Below, piece by piece: positions 15,818 through 24,050 of a stretch of DNA of 45,911 nucleotides. A program made the position numbers and the translations under genes. Source of the stretch: Paracoccaceae bacterium (GTDB lineage Bacteria > Pseudomonadota > Alphaproteobacteria > Rhodobacterales > Rhodobacteraceae); NCBI GenBank assembly GCA_020447005.1, contig JAGRDO010000086.1, positions 1,374 through 47,284 of the forward strand. The letters run 5' to 3'. The notes beneath the pieces were generated by a model. The model did not search any database. It was not told where the DNA came from and worked only from the letters and a program-made list of their open reading frames with translations. Position 1 is the stretch's first letter; each line of letters begins with the position of its first letter.

Positions 15818-16756
15818 ATGTCACCTTCGCATCACGACACGCCGCTTGAACGCTGGTTTCACCGTCGGGGCTGGATCAGGATCACCATCGGCACCCCCTA
15901 TCTCTGGCTGATCTTCTTCTTTCTGCTTCCCTTCATCATCGTCCTTGCGATGAGCTTCGCGACCCGCACCCCGACGGCACCGCCCTTTTCCTTCGGCGGC
16001 GAAAACCCGGTCCTGAATTTCGCCCATTACCAGCGGCTGTTTTCGGACGACCTTTATATCCGCGCCTATCTGACCTCGGTCGCGAACGCGGCCTTTGCGA
16101 CGTTTTTGTGCCTCTTGATCGGTTATCCGATGGCACTGGGGCTGACACGGGTCAGCCGGTCATGGCGCAATGTCCTGCTGATGCTGGTGATCCTGCCCTT
16201 CTGGACATCCTTTCTGCTGCGCGTCTACGCCTGGATGGGCCTCATGGGGTCCAACAGCTGGTTCAACAAGCTTTTGACCTCGATCTACAACGGGATCGTC
16301 CCGGCGGATTGGGCGCTGCGTTATATCCCGATGATGAACACGAATTTTGCCGTGATCCTTGTCACCGTCTATTCCTATCTGCCCTTCATGATCCTGCCGC
16401 TCTACGCCAATCTCGAAAAGCTGGACTTTTCGCTGAACGAGGCGGCGATGGACCTTGGTTCCCGGCCCTTCCGGGTGTTTCGCGATGTCACGCTGCCCCT
16501 GTCGGTGCCCGGCATCATCGCGGGTTCGATGCTGGTCTTCATCCCCGCATCGGGCGAATTGATCATTCCTTCGCTGGTCGGATCGTCCTCGCGCCCCATG
16601 ATCGGCCGCGTTATCGCCGACGAATTCACCTCGGCGCGAAGCTGGCCAATGGCATCCGCCGTGGCGATCGCGCTTTTGGTTCTGCTCGTGGTTCCGCTGA
16701 TGATCTACACCTATTACGACGCAAAATCCTATGAAAAGCAGCGGGAGGAAGCGTGA
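15818..16756 (+). CDS. ABC transporter permease, PotB/PotH type
   Basis: A 312-residue inner-membrane protein with about six hydrophobic segments; the first is WLIFFFLLPFIIVLAMSFA. The cytoplasmic EAA loop, which docks the ATPase, is LNEAAMDLGSRPFRVFRDVT around residue 208. The family's FIPASGELIIPSLVGSS segment follows. It overlaps the next permease gene by one base, so the two are translationally coupled and presumably form a heterodimeric pore. Confidence 0.92.
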   Translation: MSPSHHDTPLERWFHRRGWIRITIGTPYLWLIFFFLLPFIIVLAMSFATRTPTAPPFSFGGENPVLNFAHYQRLFSDDLYIRAYLTSVANAAFATFLCLLIGYPMALGLTRVSRSWRNVLLMLVILPFWTSFLLRVYAWMGLMGSNSWFNKLLTSIYNGIVPADWALRYIPMMNTNFAVILVTVYSYLPFMILPLYANLEKLDFSLNEAAMDLGSRPFRVFRDVTLPLSVPGIIAGSMLVFIPASGELIIPSLVGSSSRPMIGRVIADEFTSARSWPMASAVAIALLVLLVVPLMIYTYYDAKSYEKQREEA

Positions 16757-17595
16757 TGCGGCAACGCCCGGTCTTCCTGATCACCATGCTTTGCTTCGGC
16801 TTTGCCTTTTTCTACATCCCGATCCTGTCGATGATGGTCTATTCCTTCAACGGATCGCGGCTTGCCACGGTCTGGGGCGGTTTTTCCGTCAAGTGGTACG
16901 TATCGCTTCTGTCGAACCGGCAGATCCTCAAGGCGGTGATGCTGTCGCTTCAGATTGCGGTGACAAGTGCTACCTTCGCGACGATCCTTGGGACGATGGC
17001 CGGGATCGCCATCGCGCGGTTCAAGACATTCCGGGGGCGGACACTGTTTTCCGGCCTGATCACCGCGCCTCTGGTCATGCCGGAGGTGATCACGGGGATC
17101 GCCTCGCTGATGCTTTTCATCCTGATGGCCGAATATATCGGCTGGCCCGCCCAACGCGGGGTCACGACAGTGACGCTGGCCCATATCACCTTTTCGATGG
17201 TCTTCGTCTCGACCATCGTGCATTCGCGGCTGGTTCAGACGGACGACTCCATCGAAGAGGCCGCGATGGACCTCGGGTCGCGCCCCTGGCAGGTGATGAA
17301 GGACATCACCCTGCCGGTGATTTCTCCGGCCATCGTTTCGGGCTGGCTTCTGGCCTTCACCATCTCGCTCGACGATGTGGTGATCACCAATTTCACCACC
17401 GGTCCCGGCACCACGACCCTGCCGATCCTGATCTGGTCGAAGGTCAAGCTGGGCGTCACGCCGGACGTGAATGCGCTGGCGACGATCATGGTCTGCATCG
17501 TCGGCATCGGCATCACCATCGCCGGCATTATCCTGACCCGGGCCGAGAAACGCCGCGATCTTGATGCGCAACTGGCTTATCAGGCCAACAAATGA
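16756..17595 (+). CDS. ABC transporter permease, PotC/PotI type
   Basis: A 279-residue membrane protein, partner of the preceding permease. It has a long N-terminal hydrophobic helix (FLITMLCFGFAFFYIPILSM), about six membrane segments in all, and the EAA loop IEEAAMDLGSRPWQVMKDIT. The ISLDDVVITNFTTGPG segment is typical of PotC/PotI. The start at 16756 was chosen because GGGAGGAA lies at the right distance; a GTG three bases earlier is possible. The stop overlaps the start of the next gene (ATGA), which ties the downstream protein to the transporter operon. Confidence 0.92.
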   Translation: MRQRPVFLITMLCFGFAFFYIPILSMMVYSFNGSRLATVWGGFSVKWYVSLLSNRQILKAVMLSLQIAVTSATFATILGTMAGIAIARFKTFRGRTLFSGLITAPLVMPEVITGIASLMLFILMAEYIGWPAQRGVTTVTLAHITFSMVFVSTIVHSRLVQTDDSIEEAAMDLGSRPWQVMKDITLPVISPAIVSGWLLAFTISLDDVVITNFTTGPGTTTLPILIWSKVKLGVTPDVNALATIMVCIVGIGITIAGIILTRAEKRRDLDAQLAYQANK

Positions 17596-18488
17596 CGGTT
17601 CAGGGCGGCGAGGATCATCTGGCCTGGATCGAGTTGCAGCTTCCGCTCGGGCTGCCGGGATCGGGCCGGCAAAGATACGCTGCCGCCATGCATCTGTACC
17701 GTCGCGGATTGTTGTCGGCCGACATTCTGGAGGCCTACCGGGTCTGTTCGCCAAAGGACTGGGAGGATCCGGACCTTCTGCTTGCCGCGCGCCGGATCAG
17801 GCCGGTCGAAAAGGTCGCCGTCCCGGCTGACCGCGCAATCGCCCGCCTGATCGAGGAAATCGACCGCTATCTTTCAGGGTTTTCCGGCGTGGGGGTTGCC
17901 GAAGTGCGCGGGCGGATCGCCCGCTGGTCTGGCGGTGGGGTCCGTCCGAAACCGGGGAAAGGCAACCCGGTCGTCGACGCCAATCTCGGGCCGGCACTTT
18001 CTGCGCTCGAACAAACCCATCCGGCGCTGGCCGATGCGATATCCGTGGCATCGCCGCACCTGAGCTGGATCACCTACGGCGAATATCCACCGGATGAGAT
18101 CGGTGCTGCGTTTCTTTCGGGCCATGCCTTTGCCTCGCTTATCGGGGGCGGTGCCCCGATCCACGCGGCCGAGTTCGATCTGGGCCTGTTCATCATCGCA
18201 CCGGACGTTCTTTACCGCGATCATGCCCATCCGGCGCCGGAGCTTTACGCACCATTGACCGGTCCGCACGGATGGCGGTTCGGCCCCGAAACGCCCCTTG
18301 TCATCAAGCCCGCGCATGTCCCGGTGTGGAACCGCCCGCACGCGCCGCACATGACCAAGGTCGGACCGGTGCCGTTCCTGTGTATCTTCGGCTGGACACA
18401 GGATGTGGACCTGCCGGCCTATGTGCTGCCGGCCCGGGACTGGGCAGGGCTGGAGTCCCTGAAAATCGGAGAGCGGGATGGAAGCTGA
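17592..18488 (+). CDS. Cupin-DLL (DMSP lyase) superfamily protein of unknown substrate
   Basis: A 298-residue protein. Residues 199-224 hold the first metal motif of DMSP-lyase-like cupins: Tyr208, then HAHPAPELYAPLTG, giving His211, His213, Glu217, Tyr219 and Gly224 (HxHxxxExYxxxxG). The second motif lies in IKPAHVPVWNRPHAPHM, with His250 or His253 the likely fourth ligand. The N-terminal 130 residues are helical and not recognised. The protein is longer than DddQ (about 200) and DddL (about 230). The superfamily includes enzymes that cleave dimethylsulfoniopropionate to acrylate and DMS, but also members with other activities, so a beta-elimination or cupin-type reaction on the imported compound is plausible and DMSP cleavage is not proven. 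It starts inside the stop of the permease gene and overlaps the methyltransferase gene by 11 bases, so it belongs firmly to this operon. Confidence 0.78.
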   Translation: MTVQGGEDHLAWIELQLPLGLPGSGRQRYAAAMHLYRRGLLSADILEAYRVCSPKDWEDPDLLLAARRIRPVEKVAVPADRAIARLIEEIDRYLSGFSGVGVAEVRGRIARWSGGGVRPKPGKGNPVVDANLGPALSALEQTHPALADAISVASPHLSWITYGEYPPDEIGAAFLSGHAFASLIGGGAPIHAAEFDLGLFIIAPDVLYRDHAHPAPELYAPLTGPHGWRFGPETPLVIKPAHVPVWNRPHAPHMTKVGPVPFLCIFGWTQDVDLPAYVLPARDWAGLESLKIGERDGS

Positions 18489-19263
18489 AAATGGCGAACT
18501 TTATCACCGCCGCCTGATCGGCATGCTGGAAGCGATCTGGGGCGAAGGTTTCCTGTCGCCCGGCGGCAGGGGCGAGGTGGCCCGTCTGGTCGAGGGCAGC
18601 GATTTTCTGGGCCGGAACGTGCTTGATATCGGCTGTGGCGCCGGCGGGATCGACATCGCGCTGTGCCAGGCCCACGGGGCCGGCTATGTCTGCGGCATCG
18701 ATGTCGAGGACGGCGTGCTGAACCGCGCCCGCGAACTGATCAGCGAAGCCGGGCTGGAATCGCGGATCGGCTGCCTGAAGGTCGCGCCCGGTCCGCTGCC
18801 GTTTCCGCCGGCAACGTTCGACATCGTCTTTTCAAAGGATTCGATCGTCCACATCCCCGACAAGCACGCGCTGATGCGCGAGGTCTGCCGCGTGCTTCGC
18901 CCCGGCGGGTGGTTCGTGGCCTCGGACTGGCTGATCGGGCATGACGGAGAGCCGTCGAAGATGATGCGCGATTATATTGCGGCCGAAGGGCTGGATTTCG
19001 GCATGGCCTCGCCCGCCCGCTACCGAGAGGCGATGGAAGCGGCGGGATTTGTCGATGTGCATGTGGTCAGCCGGAACGGCTGGTACCGAGAGGTTGCCAA
19101 GACCGAGCTTGCGCGCTTGCAGGGCCCGGTCGGCGATGCCGCCGCGGCGCTGGTCGGGCGTGATTTCGTCGACGAGAACATCGGTATCTGGGGCCGGATG
19201 ATTCCGGTTCTGGACAGTGGCGAACACTGTCCGACGCATCTGAAAGCCAGAAAACCCGGCTGA
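18478..19263 (+). CDS. SAM-dependent class I methyltransferase, phosphoethanolamine-methyltransferase-like
   Basis: A 261-residue methyltransferase. The SAM-binding motif I is NVLDIGCGAGGIDIAL near residues 44-58, motif II region FDIVFSKDSIVHIPDKHALM and motif III EVCRVLRPGGWFVASDW. The segment IWGEGFLSPGG upstream of motif I is characteristic of methyltransferases that act on phosphoethanolamine or related amines. The gene overlaps the DLL-family gene by 11 bases and ends the operon. A methyl-adding enzyme in an operon with two probable demethylases is odd; it may instead move a methyl group onto a toxic thiol or amine product, or use the imported compound as acceptor. Substrate is unknown. 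Confidence 0.85.
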   Translation: MEAENGELYHRRLIGMLEAIWGEGFLSPGGRGEVARLVEGSDFLGRNVLDIGCGAGGIDIALCQAHGAGYVCGIDVEDGVLNRARELISEAGLESRIGCLKVAPGPLPFPPATFDIVFSKDSIVHIPDKHALMREVCRVLRPGGWFVASDWLIGHDGEPSKMMRDYIAAEGLDFGMASPARYREAMEAAGFVDVHVVSRNGWYREVAKTELARLQGPVGDAAAALVGRDFVDENIGIWGRMIPVLDSGEHCPTHLKARKPG

Positions 19264-19606
19264 TCTGACCCGCGAAGCGCCCGAAAGACAGGTGTGCACC
19301 CCCGCACAATGCATATGCAATCGTCGCCGGCGGCCGGACCTTCTTGACCTGCTGCCGGGAAGTTGAACGCGCGCACACCCGGTATCCGGCATTGTACCCC
19401 GGATCCGCCCTGATTTTCAGCTGATTTGCCGCCCCCCGGCGACGGGGGGTGGCCCCATGCGCGCTGTCAATGGCACGAACGTGAACTTCACCGCGATTCC
19501 GGTGTGAGCGGACTGTGATTTCCGATCCGGGCAGGCCGCCCGCATGTTCTTTGCATCGAGCCCGGAGACAGATGCTCTGGCCCGTTAGCAAACAAAGGAA
19601 ATGACC
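19264..19606. other. Intergenic region with a GC hairpin, no gene seen
   Basis: These 343 bases hold no convincing coding frame. A strong hairpin at 19428-19453 (10-bp stem, GCCGCCCCCC with GGGGGGTGGC, one wobble, 6-base loop) lacks a T-run but may mark the end of the methyltransferase operon transcript. The ribosome site AAAGGA of the following small gene is at 19594-19599. No clear promoter was recognised. Confidence 0.45.
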
Positions 19607-19840
19607 ATGAAGACGAAATTGATCACCGCCGCCGCGCTTGTTCTTGCAACCACGAGCGGAGCCTTCGCGATGAGCGCGCACGATGTCCTGAGCCCGTCGG
19701 ATGCGTATGAGGTCAAGCGCTATGTCCCCCAGGCCGATCTGACATCGCTGACGCCCGGGCAGATCGCCATGATTTCCGCGGCCCTTCACAATGGCAGTGA
19801 AGATGGCCGAGGGTACCAGATCCGCTCGATCCTGCAGTGA
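19607..19840 (+). CDS. Small secreted protein of unknown function
   Basis: A 77-residue protein with a clear Sec signal peptide (MKTKLITAAALVLATTSGAF, cleavage likely after GAFA) and a mature part of about 54 residues, HDVLSPSDAYEVKRYVPQAD and then LTSLTPGQIAMISAALHN. It has no cysteines and no membrane anchor, so it is probably periplasmic. The ATG at 19607 was chosen over 19601 because AAAGGA is correctly spaced only for the former. It is monocistronic, with its own terminator at 19867. Proteins with this layout are common in Rhodobacteraceae, but I know no function. Confidence 0.75.
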   Translation: MKTKLITAAALVLATTSGAFAMSAHDVLSPSDAYEVKRYVPQADLTSLTPGQIAMISAALHNGSEDGRGYQIRSILQ

Positions 19841-19866
19841 CGGCCTGACCCCCACGGCCGGAAACG

Positions 19867-19895
19867 GGGCGCTCCGCGGAAGCGGGGCGCCTTTT
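19867..19895 (+). terminator. Rho-independent terminator after the small secreted protein
   Basis: A 10-bp stem with one wobble (GGCGCTCCGC with GCGGGGCGCC), a GGAA loop and TTTT. It lies 27 bases after the stop codon. Confidence 0.85.
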
Positions 19896-20084
19896 CCGGC
19901 GCCGGAGCCATCGGGCCCGCCGATCACGGCAGATCACGAGATGCGGACCTTATTGTAATGGTCTTGGCCTCGGGACATGCTTGTTGCAAATTCGGGCAGG
20001 ACGCCGAAGGGGACTGGATTTGATCAAGCACGAATTGGATTTGGCCGCATCAGGGCTGATGCGGGCCGAAAAGGGCCGCCATTC

Positions 20085-22235
20085 ATGAAACGGCCTGCCC
20101 TGTTTTTCGTTTTCGTCACCATCGCGGCTGTGCTCATCATCGCGATCGGGCGCAACCCGCCCGATCTGGAAATGTTGCGCGCCCGGCTTGAGGGGGTGAG
20201 TGCGTGGCGCGCCGATCGGCCGGTCTTTGTCGCGGCCACGTTTTTTCTGGCCTATGTGGCAGTGACCGCGCTGTCGCTGCCGCTGGCGGTCTGGATGACG
20301 CTGGCGGCGGGGGCGCTTTTCGGGTTCTGGTGGGGGCTGGCGCTGGTTTCTTTCGCATCGACAACGGGGGCGACGCTGGCCTTTCTTGCCTCGCGCTATC
20401 TTCTGTCGGACTGGGTGCATGAAAAGTTCGGCAGCCGGCTGACGGCAATAACGGAAGGGATGCGGCGCGACGGGCCCTTCTATCTGTTCACCCTGCGGCT
20501 TATCCCGGCGATCCCGTTCTTTGCGATCAACCTCCTGATGGGTTTGACGCCGATCCGGGCCTTGACCTTCTACCTTGTCAGTCAGGCCGGCATGCTTGCC
20601 GGTACGGCTGTTTATGTGAATGCGGGCACCCAGCTTGCCCAGCTTGACAGCTTGTCGGGCATTCTTTCCCTGCCTCTTTTGCTGTCATTCGCGCTTCTGG
20701 GTATTTTCCCCTGGGTCGCGCGGTTCGTCCTTGGGCTGGTCAAGCGCCGCCGCGTCTATTCCGGCTGGACGCGGCCAGCGCGCTATGACCGCAATCTTGT
20801 GGTGATCGGTGCCGGTGCAGCCGGGCTTGTCTCGGCCTATATCGCGGCTGCGGTGAAGGCCAGGGTGACGCTGGTCGAGGCGCACAAGATGGGCGGCGAC
20901 TGCCTGAACTATGGCTGTGTGCCGTCCAAGGCGCTGATCAGATCGGCCAAACTGGCCCGCCAGATACGGCATGCCGATCAATACGGCCTGACGGCCTCGG
21001 TGCCGGATTATTCCTTCGGAAAGGTCTTTGAACGTATCCGTGCGGTGGTTGCAGCGATCGAGCCGCATGACAGCGCGGAGCGTTATCAGGGGCTGGGTGT
21101 CGAGGTGCTGCAGGGCTACGCGAAGCTGATCGATCCCTGGACGGTCGAGATTACCGATGCCGATGGCGCGTCGCGGCGCCTGACCAGCCGCGCGGTGATC
21201 CTCGCGACCGGCGCCGCGCCTTTCGTTCCGCCGTTGCCCGGACTTGACGAGGTGGGCTATCTCACTTCGGATACGCTTTGGGACGCGATGGGCACGCGCG
21301 ATGCGGCGCCGAAGCGGCTTGTCGTCCTTGGCGGCGGGGCGATCGGATGCGAACTGGCGCAAAGCTTCGCGCGGCTTGGATCAGAGGTCACGCAGATCGA
21401 GATGCTGCCCCGTATCCTCCATCGCGAGGATGAAGAGGTCGCGGCCCTTGTCAAAGCCTCGATGGAGGCAGACGGCGTCACGGTTCTGACGGGCCACAAG
21501 GGGGTGCGCCTCGGCACGGACAGCAAGGGAAAGTGGATCGAGGTCGAGGCGGATGGCACAACCAGCCGGATCGCGTTCGATGACATATTGGTGGCCGTCG
21601 GACGTGCGGCACGGCTGAACGGATACGGGCTTGAGGACCTTGGCATTGCCACCGGCCGCGTGATCGAGACGAACGAGTTTCTGGAAACGAAATATCCCAA
21701 TATCCTTGCGGCGGGCGATGTGGCCGGGCCATACCAGTTCACCCATACGGCCGCGCATCAGGCATGGTTCGCCTCGGTCAACGCGCTTTTTGGCACATTC
21801 AAGCGGTTCAAGGCCGATTATCGGGTAATCCCATGGGCGACCTTTACCGATCCCGAAGTGGCGCGGGCCGGGTTGAACGAACAGGAGGCGCGGGAAAAGG
21901 GAATTGCCTATGAGGTGACGCGCTATGGCATCGACGACCTTGATCGCGCCATCGCCGACGGTACGGCCCATGGTTTCGTCAAGGTGCTGACCCCGCCGGG
22001 CAAGGACAGGATCCTTGGCGTTACCATCGCAGGCGAACATGCGGGCGATCTGATGGCCGAATTCGTTCTGGCGATGAAGCACGGGCTGGGGCTGGGCAAG
22101 ATCCTTGGCACGATCCACAGCTATCCGACGCTGGCCGAGGCCAACAAATTCGCCGCCGGTGAATGGCGCAAGGCGCATGTGAATGCGCGTGCACTTGCGT
22201 TTCTGGAGCGTTTTCACACCTGGCGGAGGGGCTGA
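20085..22235 (+). CDS. Fusion of a VTT/TVP38 membrane domain with a mercuric-reductase-like flavoprotein
   Basis: A 716-residue protein. Residues 1-225 form a VTT (TVP38/TMEM64, YdjX/YdjZ-like) membrane domain with the family core AGALFGFWWGLALVSFASTT and the FTLRLIPAIPFFAINLLMG loop. Residues 236-716 are a pyridine-nucleotide disulfide oxidoreductase: FAD motif VVIGAGAAGL (241-250), redox pair CLNYGC (Cys273, Cys278), NAD motif VVLGGGAIGCELAQ, and the C-terminal His-Glu base pair in HSYPTLAEAN. The metal-binding N-terminal domain and C-terminal cysteine pair of true mercuric reductases are absent, so mercury reduction is unlikely. The ATG at 20085 matches the start of the membrane domain; the frame is open back to 19977. 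The next gene starts directly after its stop. In E. coli, VTT proteins YdjX and YdjZ sit beside ynjBCD and ynjF, as here. Confidence 0.88.
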   Translation: MKRPALFFVFVTIAAVLIIAIGRNPPDLEMLRARLEGVSAWRADRPVFVAATFFLAYVAVTALSLPLAVWMTLAAGALFGFWWGLALVSFASTTGATLAFLASRYLLSDWVHEKFGSRLTAITEGMRRDGPFYLFTLRLIPAIPFFAINLLMGLTPIRALTFYLVSQAGMLAGTAVYVNAGTQLAQLDSLSGILSLPLLLSFALLGIFPWVARFVLGLVKRRRVYSGWTRPARYDRNLVVIGAGAAGLVSAYIAAAVKARVTLVEAHKMGGDCLNYGCVPSKALIRSAKLARQIRHADQYGLTASVPDYSFGKVFERIRAVVAAIEPHDSAERYQGLGVEVLQGYAKLIDPWTVEITDADGASRRLTSRAVILATGAAPFVPPLPGLDEVGYLTSDTLWDAMGTRDAAPKRLVVLGGGAIGCELAQSFARLGSEVTQIEMLPRILHREDEEVAALVKASMEADGVTVLTGHKGVRLGTDSKGKWIEVEADGTTSRIAFDDILVAVGRAARLNGYGLEDLGIATGRVIETNEFLETKYPNILAAGDVAGPYQFTHTAAHQAWFASVNALFGTFKRFKADYRVIPWATFTDPEVARAGLNEQEAREKGIAYEVTRYGIDDLDRAIADGTAHGFVKVLTPPGKDRILGVTIAGEHAGDLMAEFVLAMKHGLGLGKILGTIHSYPTLAEANKFAAGEWRKAHVNARALAFLERFHTWRRG

Positions 22236-22841
22236 ATGTTCGACCGCCACCTCTTGCCCGTGATCCGAAGCCTTTTCGACGCGCCGGCGCGCGGGCTGAT
22301 CGCGCGCGGGATTACGGCGGATCAGGTGTCGCTGGCGGGCTTCGGGCTGGGGTTGGTTGCCGTTGGGGCATTGGCCGCGGGGGCCTACGGGACTGCGCTG
22401 GCGCTGATCATTGCGAACCGCGCCGCCGATGGGCTGGACGGCATCATCGCGCGGATGACCGCGCCGACCGACCGCGGCGCCTTTCTCGACATCGCGTTCG
22501 ACTTTGTCTTTTACGCGCTGGTGCCCCTGGGGTTCGCCCTTGCCGATCCGGCGGCGAATGCCCTTGCCGCGGCGGTGCTGATCGCCAGTTTCGTGGGCAC
22601 GGGTTCCAGTTTTCTGGCCTTTGCCTCGATCGCGGCACGGCGCGGGATGACCGCGAAGGATTATCCGGCGAAGGGCATCTACTATCTTGGCGGGCTGACC
22701 GAGGGGACCGAGACCATCGCGCTGTTCATCGCCATGTGTCTTTGGCCCTCTGCCTTTCCCGCGCTTGCCCTTGCCTTTGCCGCTCTTTGTGTGTTGACCA
22801 CCATCACCCGCTGGCATCAGGGCTGGCGAAGCTTCACCTGA
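22236..22841 (+). CDS. CDP-alcohol phosphatidyltransferase family protein, YnjF-like
   Basis: A 201-residue membrane enzyme with five or six hydrophobic segments. The CDP-alcohol motif is present as DGLDGIIARMTAPTDRGAFL followed by DIAFD, with the two final Asp residues intact. The spacing between AR and G is seven residues rather than the usual eight, which as I recall is also the case in E. coli YnjF. The segments GTGSSFLAFASIAA and YYLGGLTEGTETIALF strongly resemble YnjF too. Family members transfer a phosphoalcohol from a CDP-linked donor, usually to make phospholipids; the substrates of YnjF proteins are unknown. It follows the VTT-flavoprotein without a gap and precedes the YnjB-like binding protein. 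Confidence 0.85.
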   Translation: MFDRHLLPVIRSLFDAPARGLIARGITADQVSLAGFGLGLVAVGALAAGAYGTALALIIANRAADGLDGIIARMTAPTDRGAFLDIAFDFVFYALVPLGFALADPAANALAAAVLIASFVGTGSSFLAFASIAARRGMTAKDYPAKGIYYLGGLTEGTETIALFIAMCLWPSAFPALALAFAALCVLTTITRWHQGWRSFT

Positions 22842-22862
22842 AACAGACAGACAGGATTGTTC

Positions 22863-24050
22863 ATGCGTCTTCCCTTGCTTGCCGCGCTTGCCGCCAGTAT
22901 CGCCCTGCCCACCTTCGCCGCCGACTGGAGCGAAACGGTCGCCGCCGCAAAGGGTCAGACCGTTTACTGGAACGCCTGGGGCGGGGATGAGCGCACGAAC
23001 GATTTCATCGCCTGGGCCAGCGGCCGGCTTGAGGCGGAATACGGGGTCACGATCCAGCAGGTCAAGCTGAGCGACACGGCCGAGGCGGTGACGCGCGTCG
23101 TGGCCGAGAAAGCGGCGGGCAAGGACGACGGCGGATCGGTTGACATGATCTGGATCAACGGCGCGAATTTCCTGTCGATGAAGGAACAGGGCCTGCTTCA
23201 TGGGCCGTTCCTGGGGGACCTGCCCAACTCCAAATACCTCGATCTGTCGGACGGGTCGGCGGCACTGGTCGATTTCACCATTCCCACCGAAGGTTACGAA
23301 TCCCCCTGGCGGCTGGCGAAATTCGTGCTGACCTATGACAGCGCGCGCGTCGATCAGCCGCCCATGTCCATGGCGTCGCTGCTTGACTGGTCAAAGGCCC
23401 ATCCGGGGCGTTTCACGCATCCCGCCGTGTCGAATTTCATGGGGGCGACGTTCCTCAAGCAGGCGCTGATCGAACTTGCGCCCGATCCTGCAACGCTGCA
23501 GTCCGAGGCGACGGAGGCGAGCTTCTCCGCGGCGACGGAACCGCTCTGGGCCTGGTATGATGCGCTGCGTCCGACCCTTTGGCGTGAAGGCAAGACATTC
23601 CCCGAGAATGAAAGCGTCCTGCAACAGATGCTGAACGACGGCGAGGTCGATTTCGCCATGGCCTTCGATCCGGCGGCCGCCGCGGCGGCGGTCAAGCGTG
23701 GCCTTCTGCCGGATACGGTGCGCAGCTATGCGCCCGCCGCTGGATCGATCGGCAATATCAGCTTCGTTGCGATCCCCTACAACGCCGCCCACAAGGAAGG
23801 CGCGATGGTCGTGGCCAACTTCCTTCTTGATCCGGCGACACAGGCCATGGCCCAGAATATCGAGGTTCTCGGGTCCTATTCCGTGCTGGATCCGGCAAAG
23901 CTGGATGACGCAGCAAAGGCCGCCTTTGCCGCATTGCCGGCCTCGCCCGCGCTGCCCGCGAACGAGGCGCTGGGCGCGACCCTGAATGAGCCGCATCCCA
24001 GCTGGATGACCCGCATCGCCGAGGAATGGGCCAGACGTTACACCGAATGA
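22863..24050 (+). CDS. ABC transporter substrate-binding protein, YnjB-like
   Basis: A 395-residue secreted protein. A short Sec signal (MRLPLLAALAASIALPTFAA) is followed by WSETVAAAKGQTVYWNAWGG. It belongs to the iron/thiamine/spermidine-type binding-protein group; DMIWINGANFLSMKEQGLL and YESPWRLAKFVLTYD match the YnjB subfamily. The ATG at 22863 has AGGA upstream; a TTG six bases earlier is less likely. It overlaps the permease gene (ATGA). The ligand is unknown; the group's members often bind small anionic or cationic metabolites. Confidence 0.87.
   Translation: MRLPLLAALAASIALPTFAADWSETVAAAKGQTVYWNAWGGDERTNDFIAWASGRLEAEYGVTIQQVKLSDTAEAVTRVVAEKAAGKDDGGSVDMIWINGANFLSMKEQGLLHGPFLGDLPNSKYLDLSDGSAALVDFTIPTEGYESPWRLAKFVLTYDSARVDQPPMSMASLLDWSKAHPGRFTHPAVSNFMGATFLKQALIELAPDPATLQSEATEASFSAATEPLWAWYDALRPTLWREGKTFPENESVLQQMLNDGEVDFAMAFDPAAAAAAVKRGLLPDTVRSYAPAAGSIGNISFVAIPYNAAHKEGAMVVANFLLDPATQAMAQNIEVLGSYSVLDPAKLDDAAKAAFAALPASPALPANEALGATLNEPHPSWMTRIAEEWARRYTE

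Noticed and set aside
13496-17595. Simple putrescine/spermidine uptake operon
   Set aside because: The importer alone would fit, but it is tightly coupled to Rieske, DLL-family and methyltransferase genes that have no place in polyamine uptake, so the substrate is left open.
20085-22235. Mercury resistance gene (merA)
   Set aside because: The redox cysteine pair is shared by all dithiol flavoproteins; the heavy-metal domain, the C-terminal cysteine pair and any mer neighbour genes are absent.
21381-23201. Long open frame (606 codons) on the minus strand opposite the VTT-flavoprotein and YnjF-like genes
   Set aside because: It runs antisense to two well-supported genes, has a low-complexity Arg/Gly/His-rich composition and no recognisable motif; such frames are a by-product of GC-rich codon use.
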